The notes under the pieces are model-generated. The model was not told the origin of the DNA, did not search any database, and saw only the letters and a list, made by a program, of their open reading frames with translations. The position numbers and the translations under genes are program-made. From Rhizobium sullae (lineage in GTDB: Bacteria; Pseudomonadota; Alphaproteobacteria; Rhizobiales; Rhizobiaceae), in NCBI RefSeq assembly GCF_900169785.1, contig NZ_FWER01000046.1, forward strand, positions 1-45,886: a stretch of 45,886 nucleotides of DNA. The letters are read 5' to 3'. Below are positions 31,347-39,461 of this stretch, in pieces; position 1 is the first letter of the stretch, and every line of letters starts with the position of its first letter.

Positions 31347-34211
31347 TTATTCCGCCGCCTCCGCATAGCTCTCCACCGGCGGGCAGGTGCAGATCAGGTT
31401 CCTGTCCCCATACACATTGTCGACGCGGTTGACCGGGGACCAGTATTTGTCAACGCGGAAGGCGCCCGGGGGGAAGCAGGCCTGTTCGCGAGAGTAGGGG
31501 CGGTCCCATTCGCCGACGAGGTCTTCCACCGTGTGCGGGGCGTTCTTCAGCGGATTGTTGAGCTTGTCCATGCGACCTTCCTCGATGGCGCGGGCCTCCT
31601 CGCGGATGGCCAGCATCGCCTCGCAGAAGCGGTCGAGTTCGGCCTTGGTTTCGGACTCGGTCGGTTCTATCATCAGCGTGCCGGCGACCGGCCAGCTCAT
31701 GGTCGGTGCATGGAAGCCGCAATCGATCAGGCGCTTGGCAACGTCATCGACGGTGACGCCGGCGCTATCGGCCAGCGGACGCGTGTCGATGATGCATTCA
31801 TGCGCGACGCGGCCGCTCTCGGACTTGTAGAGCACGCCGTAGGCGTCCTTCAGGCGGGCGGCGATATAGTTGGCATTGAGTATCGCGACCTTGGTTGCCT
31901 GCGTCAGGCCTTCGCCCCCCATCATCAGGCAGTAGCTCCACGAGATCGGCAGGATTGAGGCCGACCCAAAGGCCGCAGCGGAAACCGCGCCGGAGCGGCC
32001 GTCGGTTTCCGGATGGCCGGGCAGGTGAGGCGCCAGATGCGACTTGACGCCGATTGGGCCCATGCCCGGACCGCCGCCGCCATGAGGGATGCAGAAGGTC
32101 TTGTGCAGGTTAAGGTGCGACACGTCGGAGCCAATGTCGCCGGGGCGGGATAGGCCGACCATTGCGTTCATGTTGGCGCCGTCGAGATAGACTTGGCCGA
32201 GGTGCTTGTGCACGAGATCGCAGATCTCTTTTACCGTCTCCTCGAACACGCCATGCGTCGACGGGTAGGTGATCATGCAGCAGGAGAGGTTTGCCGAATG
32301 CTCTTCCGCTTTGGCGCGGAAGTCGTCCATGTCGATGTCGCCGTTTCCGCGAACCTTGACGACGACTACCTTCATGCCAGCCATCTGCGCCGAGGCGGGG
32401 TTCGTGCCGTGCGCCGAGGTCGGGATCAGGCAGACGTCGCGATGGCCGTTGCCGTTGGCGATGTGGTAGTTGCGGATCGTAAGCAAGCCGGCATATTCGC
32501 CCTGTGCGCCGGAATTCGGCTGCATGGAAAAGGCGTCGTAACCGGTGACCGCACAAAGTTTTTCCGTCAGGTCGTCAATCATTTCGCGGTAGCCGAGCGC
32601 CTGATCGGCCGGCACGTAAGGATGGATGTCCGAAAATTCAGGCCAGGTGATCGGCAGCATTTCCGCCGTGGCGTTCAGCTTCATGGTGCAGGAGCCGAGC
32701 GGGATCATCGCGCGGTCGAGCGCAAGATCACGATCCGAGAGCCGGCGGATGTAGCGGGTCATTTCGCTTTCCGCGCGGTTCATGTGGAAGATCGGATGCG
32801 TCAAATAATCGCTGGTGCGCAGCAGATCCTTCGGCAGGCGATAACCGGGCTCGAAGTCACCAACGGCGAAGTTGCCGCCGAAGGCGCGCCAGACGGCTTC
32901 AAGCGTCGCCGGACGGGTGCGCTCGTCGAGGCTAATGCCGATCTTCGTCGTGCCGACCTTGCGCAGGTTGACGCCTTCGGCGACAGCGGCGCCCAGGATG
33001 AGGCCCTGCATGTGGCCGACATCGACGGTGACCGTGTCGAAGAAGGTTTCCGGCTCTATCTTGTAACCAAGCTTTTCAAGGCCCTTGGCCATCAGCACGG
33101 CCTTCTGGTGAACCTGCTGGGCGATCGCCTTGATGCCCTTCGGACCGTGGAAGACCGCATACATCGACGCCATGACGGCGAGCAGCACCTGCGCGGTGCA
33201 GATGTTCGACGTCGCTTTTTCGCGGCGGATATGCTGTTCGCGCGTCTGCAGTGACAGGCGGTAGGCGCGGTTGCCGCGGGAATCGACGGACACGCCGACG
33301 AGGCGGCCGGGCATCGAGCGCTTGTGCGCATCCTTGACCGACATATAGGCCGCATGCGGGCCGCCGTAGCCGACCGGGACACCGAAGCGTTGCGAAGAGC
33401 CGATCGCGATGTCCGCACCCATTTCGCCCGGCGACTTCAGAAGCGTCAGCGCGAGGATATCGGCGGCGACGATGGCAATCGCGCCAGTCTGATGCAGGCG
33501 GGAGATCAGGCCGGTGAAATCATGCACATGGCCGTGCGTGCCGGGATACTGGAAGATCGCGCCGAAGACGTCCACTGGATCGAGATCCTTTAAGGGATCG
33601 CCGACGATGACGGTCCAGCCGAGCGGCTCGGCGCGGGTCTGGATGAGCGCGATCGTTTGCGGGTGGCAGGCGGCGTCGACGAAGAAGGCCTTGGCCTTCG
33701 ACTTCGAGACGCGCTCGGCCATGGCCATGCCTTCGGCGGCAGCGGTCGCTTCGTCGAGAAGCGAAGCGTTGGCGACGTCGAGGCCGGTCAGGTCGCAGAT
33801 CATCGTCTGGTAGTTCAGCAGCGCTTCCAGGCGGCCCTGGCTGATTTCCGGCTGGTAGGGCGTGTAGGCGGTGTACCAGGCGGGATTCTCCAGGATGGTG
33901 CGCTGGATGACCGGCGGCGTGATCGTGCCGTAGTAGCCCTGGCCGATCAGCGAAACGAGCACCTTGTTCTTGTTGGCTGTTTCGCGGAGTTTGTCGAGCG
34001 CCTCGCGCTCTGTCATCGGCGCACCCCAGACGAGCGGCGCCTTCTGGCGGATCGCGGGCGGTACGGTTGCGTCGATCAGGCTGTCGAGGCTGTTGTAGCC
34101 GACGACCTTCAGCATCTCCTCCATCTCGGCCGGCGAGGGGCCGATATGGCGGCGGTTGGCGAAGTCGTAGGGCTGGTAGTCGGTAAACTGGAATTCTGTC
34201 GGCGTCGTCAT
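31347..34211 (-). CDS. gcvP: glycine dehydrogenase (decarboxylating), P protein
   Basis: The PLP-dependent P protein decarboxylates glycine and passes the aminomethyl group to the lipoyl arm of GcvH. The 954-residue single-chain form has the N-terminal half opening with RRHIGPSPAEMEEMLKVVGY and PPVIQRTILENPAWYTAYTP, and a C-terminal half with LGSCTMKLNATAEM, FSMQPNSGAQGEYAGL, HGTNPASAQMAGM and the PLP lysine in LNLHKTFCIPHGGGGPGMGP near residue 706. It ends the minus-strand gcv operon: its ATG (34209-34211) overlaps the gcvH stop by one base, which means coupled translation. Confidence 0.98.
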   Translation of the reverse strand: MTTPTEFQFTDYQPYDFANRRHIGPSPAEMEEMLKVVGYNSLDSLIDATVPPAIRQKAPLVWGAPMTEREALDKLRETANKNKVLVSLIGQGYYGTITPPVIQRTILENPAWYTAYTPYQPEISQGRLEALLNYQTMICDLTGLDVANASLLDEATAAAEGMAMAERVSKSKAKAFFVDAACHPQTIALIQTRAEPLGWTVIVGDPLKDLDPVDVFGAIFQYPGTHGHVHDFTGLISRLHQTGAIAIVAADILALTLLKSPGEMGADIAIGSSQRFGVPVGYGGPHAAYMSVKDAHKRSMPGRLVGVSVDSRGNRAYRLSLQTREQHIRREKATSNICTAQVLLAVMASMYAVFHGPKGIKAIAQQVHQKAVLMAKGLEKLGYKIEPETFFDTVTVDVGHMQGLILGAAVAEGVNLRKVGTTKIGISLDERTRPATLEAVWRAFGGNFAVGDFEPGYRLPKDLLRTSDYLTHPIFHMNRAESEMTRYIRRLSDRDLALDRAMIPLGSCTMKLNATAEMLPITWPEFSDIHPYVPADQALGYREMIDDLTEKLCAVTGYDAFSMQPNSGAQGEYAGLLTIRNYHIANGNGHRDVCLIPTSAHGTNPASAQMAGMKVVVVKVRGNGDIDMDDFRAKAEEHSANLSCCMITYPSTHGVFEETVKEICDLVHKHLGQVYLDGANMNAMVGLSRPGDIGSDVSHLNLHKTFCIPHGGGGPGMGPIGVKSHLAPHLPGHPETDGRSGAVSAAAFGSASILPISWSYCLMMGGEGLTQATKVAILNANYIAARLKDAYGVLYKSESGRVAHECIIDTRPLADSAGVTVDDVAKRLIDCGFHAPTMSWPVAGTLMIEPTESETKAELDRFCEAMLAIREEARAIEEGRMDKLNNPLKNAPHTVEDLVGEWDRPYSREQACFPPGAFRVDKYWSPVNRVDNVYGDRNLICTCPPVESYAEAAE

Positions 34212-34573
34212 TACGCGGTGAGCTCCTTGTAGGCCGCTTCGTCAAGCAGGCCATCGGCATCGGCCGGGTTCTTGAGCTTCAACTTGAAGAACCAGCCGGC
34301 GCCCAGCGGGTCCGAATTGACCAGCGACGGGTCGGCGGTGATTGCTGCGTTGACTTCGGTGATCTCGCCATCGAGCGGACAATAGACTTCCGAGGCAGCC
34401 TTCACGGACTCGACGGTGGCGGCATCGTCATTCTTGGAAAAGCTCGCGCCCACTTCCGGCAACTCGACGAAAACGAGGTCGCCGAGCTGCTCGACGGCGT
34501 AATTCGTGATGCCGACCGTCGCCACGCCGCCTTCGATCTTCAGCCACTCATGTTCTTCGGTAAATTTCAGCAT
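34211..34573 (-). CDS. gcvH: glycine cleavage system H protein
   Basis: GcvH is the lipoyl-carrying shuttle of the glycine cleavage system. The 120-residue product shows the whole fold, starting MLKFTEEHEWLKIEGG. The lipoylation site is the Lys58 in ATVESVKAASEVYCP, and the C-terminus is the expected helix. It lies 24 bases after gcvT, and its TAA shares one base with the gcvP start codon. Lipoylation would need LipA/LipB, which are not in this window. Confidence 0.98.
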   Translation of the reverse strand: MLKFTEEHEWLKIEGGVATVGITNYAVEQLGDLVFVELPEVGASFSKNDDAATVESVKAASEVYCPLDGEITEVNAAITADPSLVNSDPLGAGWFFKLKLKNPADADGLLDEAAYKELTA

Positions 34574-34597
34574 GGTTTGTTCCTCTCTGGAAAAGTC

Positions 34598-35734
34598 TTA
34601 GCGTTTGTAGGTCGGCGTGATGAAGGGCAGGGCGCTGACTGTCACAGGCAGGTACTTGCCGCGCACCTCAGCGTAGATTTGGGTTCCAACGGAAGCATGG
34701 GAGACAGGCACGTAGCCGATGGCAACCGGGCCATCGACGCTCGGGCCGAAGCCGCCCGACGTAACCTCGCCGATCTCGGTCCTGCCTTCGGCATCAGCAT
34801 AGAGCTTGGAATGGCCGCGCACCGGCGCCTTGCCTTCCGGCTTCAGGCCGACGCGGCGGCGCGTGGCGCCGTTGTCGAGCTCGCGGAGGATGCGTTCAGC
34901 GCCGGGGAAGCCTCCGGCGCGCGCTCCGCCCGTCCTGCGAGTCTTCTGCATGGCCCATTCGAGCGCCGCCTCGACCGGCGTCGTGGTGGTGTCGATGTCG
35001 TTGCCGTAGAGGCAGAGGCCCGCCTCCAGGCGAAGCGAATCGCGGGCGCCGAGGCCGATCGGTTGCGCATCGGGATGTTCGAGCAACCGCTTGGCGACGT
35101 CCTCCGCCTTGTCGGCCGGAATGGAGATTTCGTAACCGTCCTCGCCGCTATAACCCGAGCGGGAGACGAGACAGGAAACGTCGTGCAAGCGGCAGTGACG
35201 CACGTCCATGAATTTCATCGCCGCGACGTCGGCCCAGAGTTCGGCCAGCACGTCGACGGCGCGAGGACCTTGCAGCGCGACCAGCGCGCGGTCGAGCAGG
35301 GTGATGTCACAGCGGTCACCGATATGCTTCTGCATATGCGCGACATCGGCTTCCTTGCAGGCGGCGTTGACGACGACGAAGAGATGGTCGTCGAGATGGG
35401 CGATCATCAGGTCATCGAGGATGCCGCCGTTCTCATCGGTAAAGAAGCCGTAGCGCTGGCGTCCTTCGGCGAGACCGAGGATATCGACCGGGACGAGGCT
35501 TTCGAGCGCAAGGGCCGCATCCTCATACTTGCCCGACTTCGCCTTCACGATGACCTGGCCCATATGGGAAACGTCGAACAGGCCGGCGGCGGCGCGCGTC
35601 TGCAGGTGTTCCTTCAGGACGCCGGCCGGATATTGCACGGGCATATCGTAGCCTGCGAAGGGCACCAAGCGAGCGCCGAGCAAAAGATGCAGCGCGTGTA
35701 GCGGAGTTTTCTTGAGGGCAGCAGTATCGTCCAA
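34598..35734 (-). CDS. gcvT: glycine cleavage system T protein (aminomethyltransferase)
   Basis: GcvT transfers the methylene group from the H-protein lipoyl arm to tetrahydrofolate. The 378-residue product shows TPLHALHLLLGARLVPFAGY near the N-terminus, FDVSHMGQV, GILDDLMIAH, SRSGYSGEDGYEI with folate-site Asp, GLGARDSLRLEAGLCLYGND and the late IGEVTSGGFGPSVDGPVAIG. I choose TTG 35734 as start because GGAGG lies five bases upstream and the length then fits the family. An ATG at 35767 would add 11 residues without a ribosome binding site. A tandem glycine riboswitch precedes it by about 75 bases. Confidence 0.95.
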   Translation of the reverse strand: MDDTAALKKTPLHALHLLLGARLVPFAGYDMPVQYPAGVLKEHLQTRAAAGLFDVSHMGQVIVKAKSGKYEDAALALESLVPVDILGLAEGRQRYGFFTDENGGILDDLMIAHLDDHLFVVVNAACKEADVAHMQKHIGDRCDITLLDRALVALQGPRAVDVLAELWADVAAMKFMDVRHCRLHDVSCLVSRSGYSGEDGYEISIPADKAEDVAKRLLEHPDAQPIGLGARDSLRLEAGLCLYGNDIDTTTTPVEAALEWAMQKTRRTGGARAGGFPGAERILRELDNGATRRRVGLKPEGKAPVRGHSKLYADAEGRTEIGEVTSGGFGPSVDGPVAIGYVPVSHASVGTQIYAEVRGKYLPVTVSALPFITPTYKR

Positions 35735-35804
35735 CGACGCCTCCGGGGTTTGCGCGTGGAATCCCATGCGCGGGCTCAATCTGAAGGCGCAGCTACGCCT
35801 TCCT

Positions 35805-35977
35805 TCCGAGCCCCCTCTGTCCGTTTGCCTGAGATTGTTATCCCTTCGGCGAGCGTTTCGAGAACGCTTCTCTCCAGAGTTCCGTCTGCCCCTTGCTGGT
35901 CCTTTGGCCTGAGAGTTTCCGGGGCGGTTGCTCCTTCGGCACCGGTCGTCCGCAGACCGGATTCTCCCAACAAGGTT
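35805..35977 (-). promoter_or_regulatory. tandem glycine riboswitch
   Basis: Read on the minus strand, two aptamers lie in tandem. The first (about 35894-35970) has GGGAGA, then CCGAAGGAGCAA and GAAACTCTCAGGC, followed by AAAGGACC. The second (about 35810-35884) has GGAACTCTGGAGAGA, CGCCGAAGGGATAACAA, ATCTCAGGCAAACGGAC and AGAGGGGGC. These are the conserved glycine aptamer cores. Glycine binding should switch on gcvT-gcvH-gcvP. The expression platform between aptamer II and TTG 35734 contains no obvious terminator, so control may act at translation initiation. Confidence 0.92.
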
Positions 35978-35983
35978 GCGGCA

Positions 35984-36011
35984 ATTATCCGGCGGAGCAG
36001 GCACTTGGCAA
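35984..36011 (-). promoter_or_regulatory. predicted gcv operon promoter
   Basis: On the minus strand TTGCCA (36006-36011) and GATAAT (35984-35989) are separated by 16 bases, a good sigma-70 pair. The expected start near 35977 matches the first riboswitch base. Confidence 0.65.
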
Positions 36012-36063
36012 GGGGGAATGTCGCCGCCGAACAAATTTTTGTCGCGCCGTCCTTCGGCAAAGT

Positions 36064-36077
36064 GTGATCTGCGTCAA
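36064..36077 (+). promoter_or_regulatory. possible Crp/Fnr-family (FixK/FnrN-like) box
   Basis: GTGATctgcGTCAA matches the rhizobial anaerobox TTGAY-N4-RTCAA with only its first base different. It can also be read as TGTGA-N6-TCAAA, close to a CRP site. A -10-like GATAAA at 36098-36103 is spaced so that the box centre would be near -41.5, the class II activator position. It would drive the copper-protein pair that follows. Unproven. Confidence 0.4.
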
Positions 36078-36138
36078 ATGAGCTTTTGCTTTTCCCGGAT
36101 AAAGTGCTTAATCGCGAAATCCGCTAAAGAGGATCCAG

Positions 36139-36522
36139 ATGATGAAGACAGGCCGAAACGCTGGCATGCTGACGCGCATTCTCTGCGCGCTGAGCTTGCT
36201 TATGCTTGGCCTTGCGCATCAGGCGCCGCAGGCGGCCGCGGCTGACGCGGACTATAACAGCGCCGCATACGTCCTGCCGGATGGCACCTACGCCTCGCTT
36301 TGCGTGAACGTTACGGACAGCGGCGACAGGACGGTCCCGCAGAAGCCGGGTTGCGAAGTCTGCCGGCTCTCCGCCTCCGTTATCCTGCCGGTGCCGGATG
36401 CCGGCTCCTGGCTGCATCTTGAATTCGCCACGCTGCACAACCCGCCGGTTCATGCGGACACCCCCATCGGGGTGCAAGCCGTCGAACGTCCGAAATCCAG
36501 GGCGCCTCCGGTTTTGGCTTGA
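36139..36522 (+). CDS. secreted small protein (DUF2946-like)
   Basis: The 127-residue product starts with a signal peptide (MLTRILCALSLLMLGLAHQA, cleavage near AAA-D). The mature part has three Cys, including the CxxC in KPGCEVCRLSASVILPVP, and a C-terminal Pro-rich tail (VERPKSRAPPVLA). The pattern resembles DUF2946 proteins, which are small and often encoded near copper and cytochrome oxidase genes. The function is unknown. Two ATGs (36139, 36142) exist; the first follows GAGGA. It precedes the copper protein by about 80 bases on the same strand and is probably in one operon with it. Confidence 0.65.
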   Translation: MMKTGRNAGMLTRILCALSLLMLGLAHQAPQAAAADADYNSAAYVLPDGTYASLCVNVTDSGDRTVPQKPGCEVCRLSASVILPVPDAGSWLHLEFATLHNPPVHADTPIGVQAVERPKSRAPPVLA

Positions 36523-36600
36523 TCTCCAGCCACACCGAAAACGACACTATGATGCCGGTGCCGCCAGCCATTGCGAGCGCAACCGACGAGGAGATACCCG

Positions 36601-37566
36601 ATGAAGACCATCAAGACACTCAGCGCTGCAGCTCTGGTTTCCGCAGCCGCATTCACGGCAACGCAGGCGCATGTCACCTTTCTTGATCCCGAAGCCCCAC
36701 AGGAAAAGACGATCCTCGCAACACTGCAGCTACCGCACGGCTGCGACGGCAAGCCGACCAACGAAGTGCAGGTGAGGCTGCCGGAGGGCTTCGTCTTTGC
36801 CAAGCCGCAGCCGAAGGCCGGCTGGGAGTTGGAGGTGATCAAGGGCGACTATCAGAAGACCTACGACAATCACGGCTCCAATGTGAAATCCGGCGCGATC
36901 GAGATCCGCTGGAAAGGCGGCAATCTCTCCGACGACTTCTACGACACCTTCGTGATCCAGGGTAAGGTCTCGGGCGTGGAAGCAGGAACGTCGCTGGCCT
37001 TTCCCGTGAAGCAGCTTTGCGGCGATGCAGTCGAGGCATGGGACCAGGTCGCAACCGGCGGCGGCGATCACCATAAGCTCAAGAGCCCGGCGCCGGTGCT
37101 GACGGTCGTTGCCGGCGGCGGCAACGGTCACGACCATGGCGACATGGCCGGGATGGACATGAATGCCGCAGCAGCTGAAACCGCAACGCTCGGCGATCTC
37201 GAAGTCTCTGGCGCCTTTGCGAAAGCAATGCTGCCTGGCCAGCCGGTCGGTGGCGGTTTTCTTACCATCAAGAATAACGGCAAGACCGACGACAAGCTCG
37301 TCGCCGTTTCCTCGCCGGCTGCGGGCGAAGTTCAGATGCATGAAATGGGGATGCAGGACAACGTGATGAAGATGCGAGAGCTGAAGGATGGGATTGCCGT
37401 GCCGGCAGGCGGGACGGTGAAGCTAGCGCCTGGCGGCCTACATCTGATGTTCCAGAAAGTGAAAGCGCCTTTCAAGCAGGGTGAGAGCGTGCCGGCGACG
37501 CTAACCTTTGAGAAGGCGGGCAAGATCAATGTGACCTTGAAGGTCCTCTCGGCACAAGGCAAATAA
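36601..37566 (+). CDS. YcnI domain fused to PCu(A)C copper chaperone
   Basis: The 321-residue secreted protein has two domains. A signal peptide cleaved after TQA leaves a first residue His followed by VTFLDPEAP, the N-terminus used by YcnI/DUF1775 proteins to bind copper with the amino terminus and His. The YcnI domain ends near residue 165. A His/Asp/Met-rich linker (HDHGDMAGMDMN) leads to a PCu(A)C domain with MHEMGMQDNVMKMREL and PGGLHLMF, giving the H-M-x-M and H-x-M copper(I) ligands. It probably carries copper to cytochrome oxidase. Start ATG 36601 is preferred since the signal peptide begins there. Confidence 0.9.
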   Translation: MKTIKTLSAAALVSAAAFTATQAHVTFLDPEAPQEKTILATLQLPHGCDGKPTNEVQVRLPEGFVFAKPQPKAGWELEVIKGDYQKTYDNHGSNVKSGAIEIRWKGGNLSDDFYDTFVIQGKVSGVEAGTSLAFPVKQLCGDAVEAWDQVATGGGDHHKLKSPAPVLTVVAGGGNGHDHGDMAGMDMNAAAAETATLGDLEVSGAFAKAMLPGQPVGGGFLTIKNNGKTDDKLVAVSSPAAGEVQMHEMGMQDNVMKMRELKDGIAVPAGGTVKLAPGGLHLMFQKVKAPFKQGESVPATLTFEKAGKINVTLKVLSAQGK

Positions 37567-37576
37567 TTTGGCAATA

Positions 37577-37604
37577 GGCTCGCGGCGGTCGTCGCGGGCC
37601 TTTT
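37577..37604 (+). terminator. factor-independent terminator after the copper-protein gene
   Basis: GGCTCGCG (37577-37584) and CGCGGGCC (37593-37600) pair over eight bases, one of them G-T, around an 8-base loop, followed by TTTTACTTT. It lies 11 bases after the stop codon. Confidence 0.7.
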
Positions 37605-37624
37605 ACTTTCCAGAGGCGGGAAGT

Positions 37625-37891
37625 TCAAAAATCCTCGTAGGATTTCAATGCCTGCTGCAATCCTGCCTGCGGCTGCTTGTTGCCTTTGGTCATCAAGTCG
37701 AGCGCCACTTCGGTAGACTGGATGATGCTTGCCGTTTCGTTCAGCTCCTGGCCGCTTCGACCCTTTAGCTGACGATCGGCGATCCGGCGCGCATCCTTTG
37801 CCACCATGCTCGCCGGGACGCGGGGAGCAATCCTCAGCGTTTCGAAAGCGGTGGCGGCCGTGCTCGCGGATATGGTAACGACCTGTGTCAT
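37625..37891 (-). CDS. small hypothetical protein
   Basis: The 88-residue product is helical and charged (RVPASMVAKDARRIADRQLK, followed by GRSGQELNETASIIQSTEVA), with no Cys and no membrane helix. I do not recognise a family. The N-terminus MTQVVTISASTAATAFETLR is preferred at ATG 37891; a longer frame from 37939 adds residues without a ribosome binding site. It converges on the copper-protein gene, beyond the terminator, and is divergent from crcB, which starts 113 bases away. Coding-like composition makes it likely real. Confidence 0.6.
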   Translation of the reverse strand: MTQVVTISASTAATAFETLRIAPRVPASMVAKDARRIADRQLKGRSGQELNETASIIQSTEVALDLMTKGNKQPQAGLQQALKSYEDF

Positions 37892-38003
37892 AAGACGCTT
37901 GGTACAGGCCGCCGGTTTGTAACCGGCTAAGGAAATCATTCGTGTTTTACTGAATGGTAAGATTTTTAGCCATCCGATTGGAATTCGTCAGGTAGGCCAA
38001 ACT

Positions 38004-38381
38004 ATGATCCAAGCTCTTCTTGTCGGCGCCGGTGGCGCTATTGGTTCGCTTCTGAGATATTACGTAGGCCAATGGTCGCTGCGGCTCATGGGGCCGAGCT
38101 TCCCTTGGGGCACGCTGATCGTCAATGTCGTTGGCTGTTTCGCCATTGGCGTTTTTGCCGAAATGATCGCACGCCGGTTCAACGCCTCCGTGGAGATGCG
38201 CCTTCTGCTCATCACCGGTTTCCTCGGCGGCTTTACGACCTTTTCCGCTTTTTCACTGGATGCGATCTCGCTCTTCGAGCGGGGCGAGACAGTGGCCGGC
38301 GGGCTTTATGTCGCCGCAAGCGTCGGGCTTTCGATGGCCTCTGTCATGGTCGGCCTCGCCGTCGTGCGCGCTTTGATCTGA
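38004..38381 (+). CDS. crcB: fluoride-specific ion channel CrcB/Fluc
   Basis: The 125-residue protein has four membrane helices and the Fluc signature: GGAIGSLLRYYVGQW at about residues 10-24, GTLIVNVVGCFAIG, and TGFLGGFTTFSAFSLD (residues 72-87). Dual-topology CrcB dimers let fluoride leave the cell. No crcB-type fluoride riboswitch was found in the 63 bases checked upstream; control may be constitutive. It precedes the RluA-type gene by 87 bases on the same strand. Confidence 0.95.
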   Translation: MIQALLVGAGGAIGSLLRYYVGQWSLRLMGPSFPWGTLIVNVVGCFAIGVFAEMIARRFNASVEMRLLLITGFLGGFTTFSAFSLDAISLFERGETVAGGLYVAASVGLSMASVMVGLAVVRALI

Positions 38382-38468
38382 AAGGCAGTTTCCGCGCAGA
38401 GAAAAATGCTCTAAAGCCACCGGCAACAGCCGCGCGTGGCGCGCTCACGATTTTCCGAAAGAACAAGA

Positions 38469-39461
38469 ATGGCCGGAATAGAACATATCAAGGTGGAAGC
38501 CGATGAGGCGGGCATGCGGCTCGATCGGTGGTTCAAGGTCCACTATCCGGGCCTCGGCTTCGGTCCTCTGCAGAAGCTGTTGCGCTCGGGCCAGGTCCGT
38601 GTCGACGGTGGACGCGTGAAGACCGATGCGCGCGTGCAGCCGGGCCAAACGGTTCGCGTACCGCCGCTCGACGTCGATGCGAAGGTCAAGAGCGGTCCGA
38701 TCGCCGGGAAGGACTTGAAGCATTCCAGCGACTACGAACTTCTTCAGCGAATGGTGCTGCACGAGGACGACAAGGTGATCGTGCTCAACAAGCCTGCCGG
38801 ACTTGCCGTGCAGGGCGGTTCCGGCCTGACCCGGCATATCGACCAGATGCTGGATGCCTGGACAAGCCCCAAGGGCGAGAAGCCGCGGCTCGTGCACCGG
38901 CTGGACCGCGATACGTCGGGCGTGCTCGTTATCGCCCGCACCCGTGGTGCGGCGCAGAAGTTGACGGCTGCCTTTCGCGAGCGCGACACCAAGAAGACAT
39001 ATTGGTCGCTGGTGAGGGGCGTGCCGCGCAAGCACGAAGACAAAATCTCCACCTGGCTCGTCAAGGAAGCGACCGCCGACGGCGACCGCATGCGCATTGC
39101 CAAGCATGGCGAGGAGGGTGCGGATCACGCCGTATCCTTCTACCGTGTGATTGAGACTGCTGCGCAGAACCTAGCCTGGCTCGAGATGGAGCCATACACC
39201 GGCCGGACCCATCAGCTGCGCGTTCATGCGCTGCATATCGGTCATCCAATCATCGGCGATCCGAAGTACTTCATCGACGATCCCAACTGGGATTTTCCCG
39301 GCGGTATCCAGAAGCGGCTGCACCTGCATGCCCGTCATATCGATATTCCGCACCCCTCCGGGGGACGTCTGCGCATCACTGCTCCGCTGCCACCGCATAT
39401 GGTGCAGACGTGGAACCTTCTCGGCCTTGATCTTGCCGGCGCGGAGAGGGATGACGAATGA
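38469..39461 (+). CDS. RluA/RluC family pseudouridine synthase
   Basis: The 330-residue enzyme makes pseudouridine in rRNA. An N-terminal S4 domain (about residues 15-75; LLRSGQVRVDGGRVKTDARV) precedes the synthase domain. The catalytic Asp146 lies in LVHRLDRDTSGVLVIARTRG, with VLNKPAGLAVQGG before it and YTGRTHQLRVHALHIGHPII after it. It looks RluC-like, but the target uridines cannot be told. ATG 38469 is chosen over the longer frame from 38436, although its ribosome binding site is weak. Four bases overlap the HAD gene. Confidence 0.95.
   Translation: MAGIEHIKVEADEAGMRLDRWFKVHYPGLGFGPLQKLLRSGQVRVDGGRVKTDARVQPGQTVRVPPLDVDAKVKSGPIAGKDLKHSSDYELLQRMVLHEDDKVIVLNKPAGLAVQGGSGLTRHIDQMLDAWTSPKGEKPRLVHRLDRDTSGVLVIARTRGAAQKLTAAFRERDTKKTYWSLVRGVPRKHEDKISTWLVKEATADGDRMRIAKHGEEGADHAVSFYRVIETAAQNLAWLEMEPYTGRTHQLRVHALHIGHPIIGDPKYFIDDPNWDFPGGIQKRLHLHARHIDIPHPSGGRLRITAPLPPHMVQTWNLLGLDLAGAERDDE

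Noticed and set aside
32193..33254. 353-residue plus-strand frame opposite gcvP
   Set aside because: Shadow frame of gcvP, low-complexity basic composition.
34550..35701. 383-residue plus-strand frame opposite gcvT
   Set aside because: Shadow of gcvT, without family motifs.
37940..38003. Possible fluoride riboswitch before crcB
   Set aside because: The conserved pseudoknot core of the crcB motif was looked for in this gap and not found.
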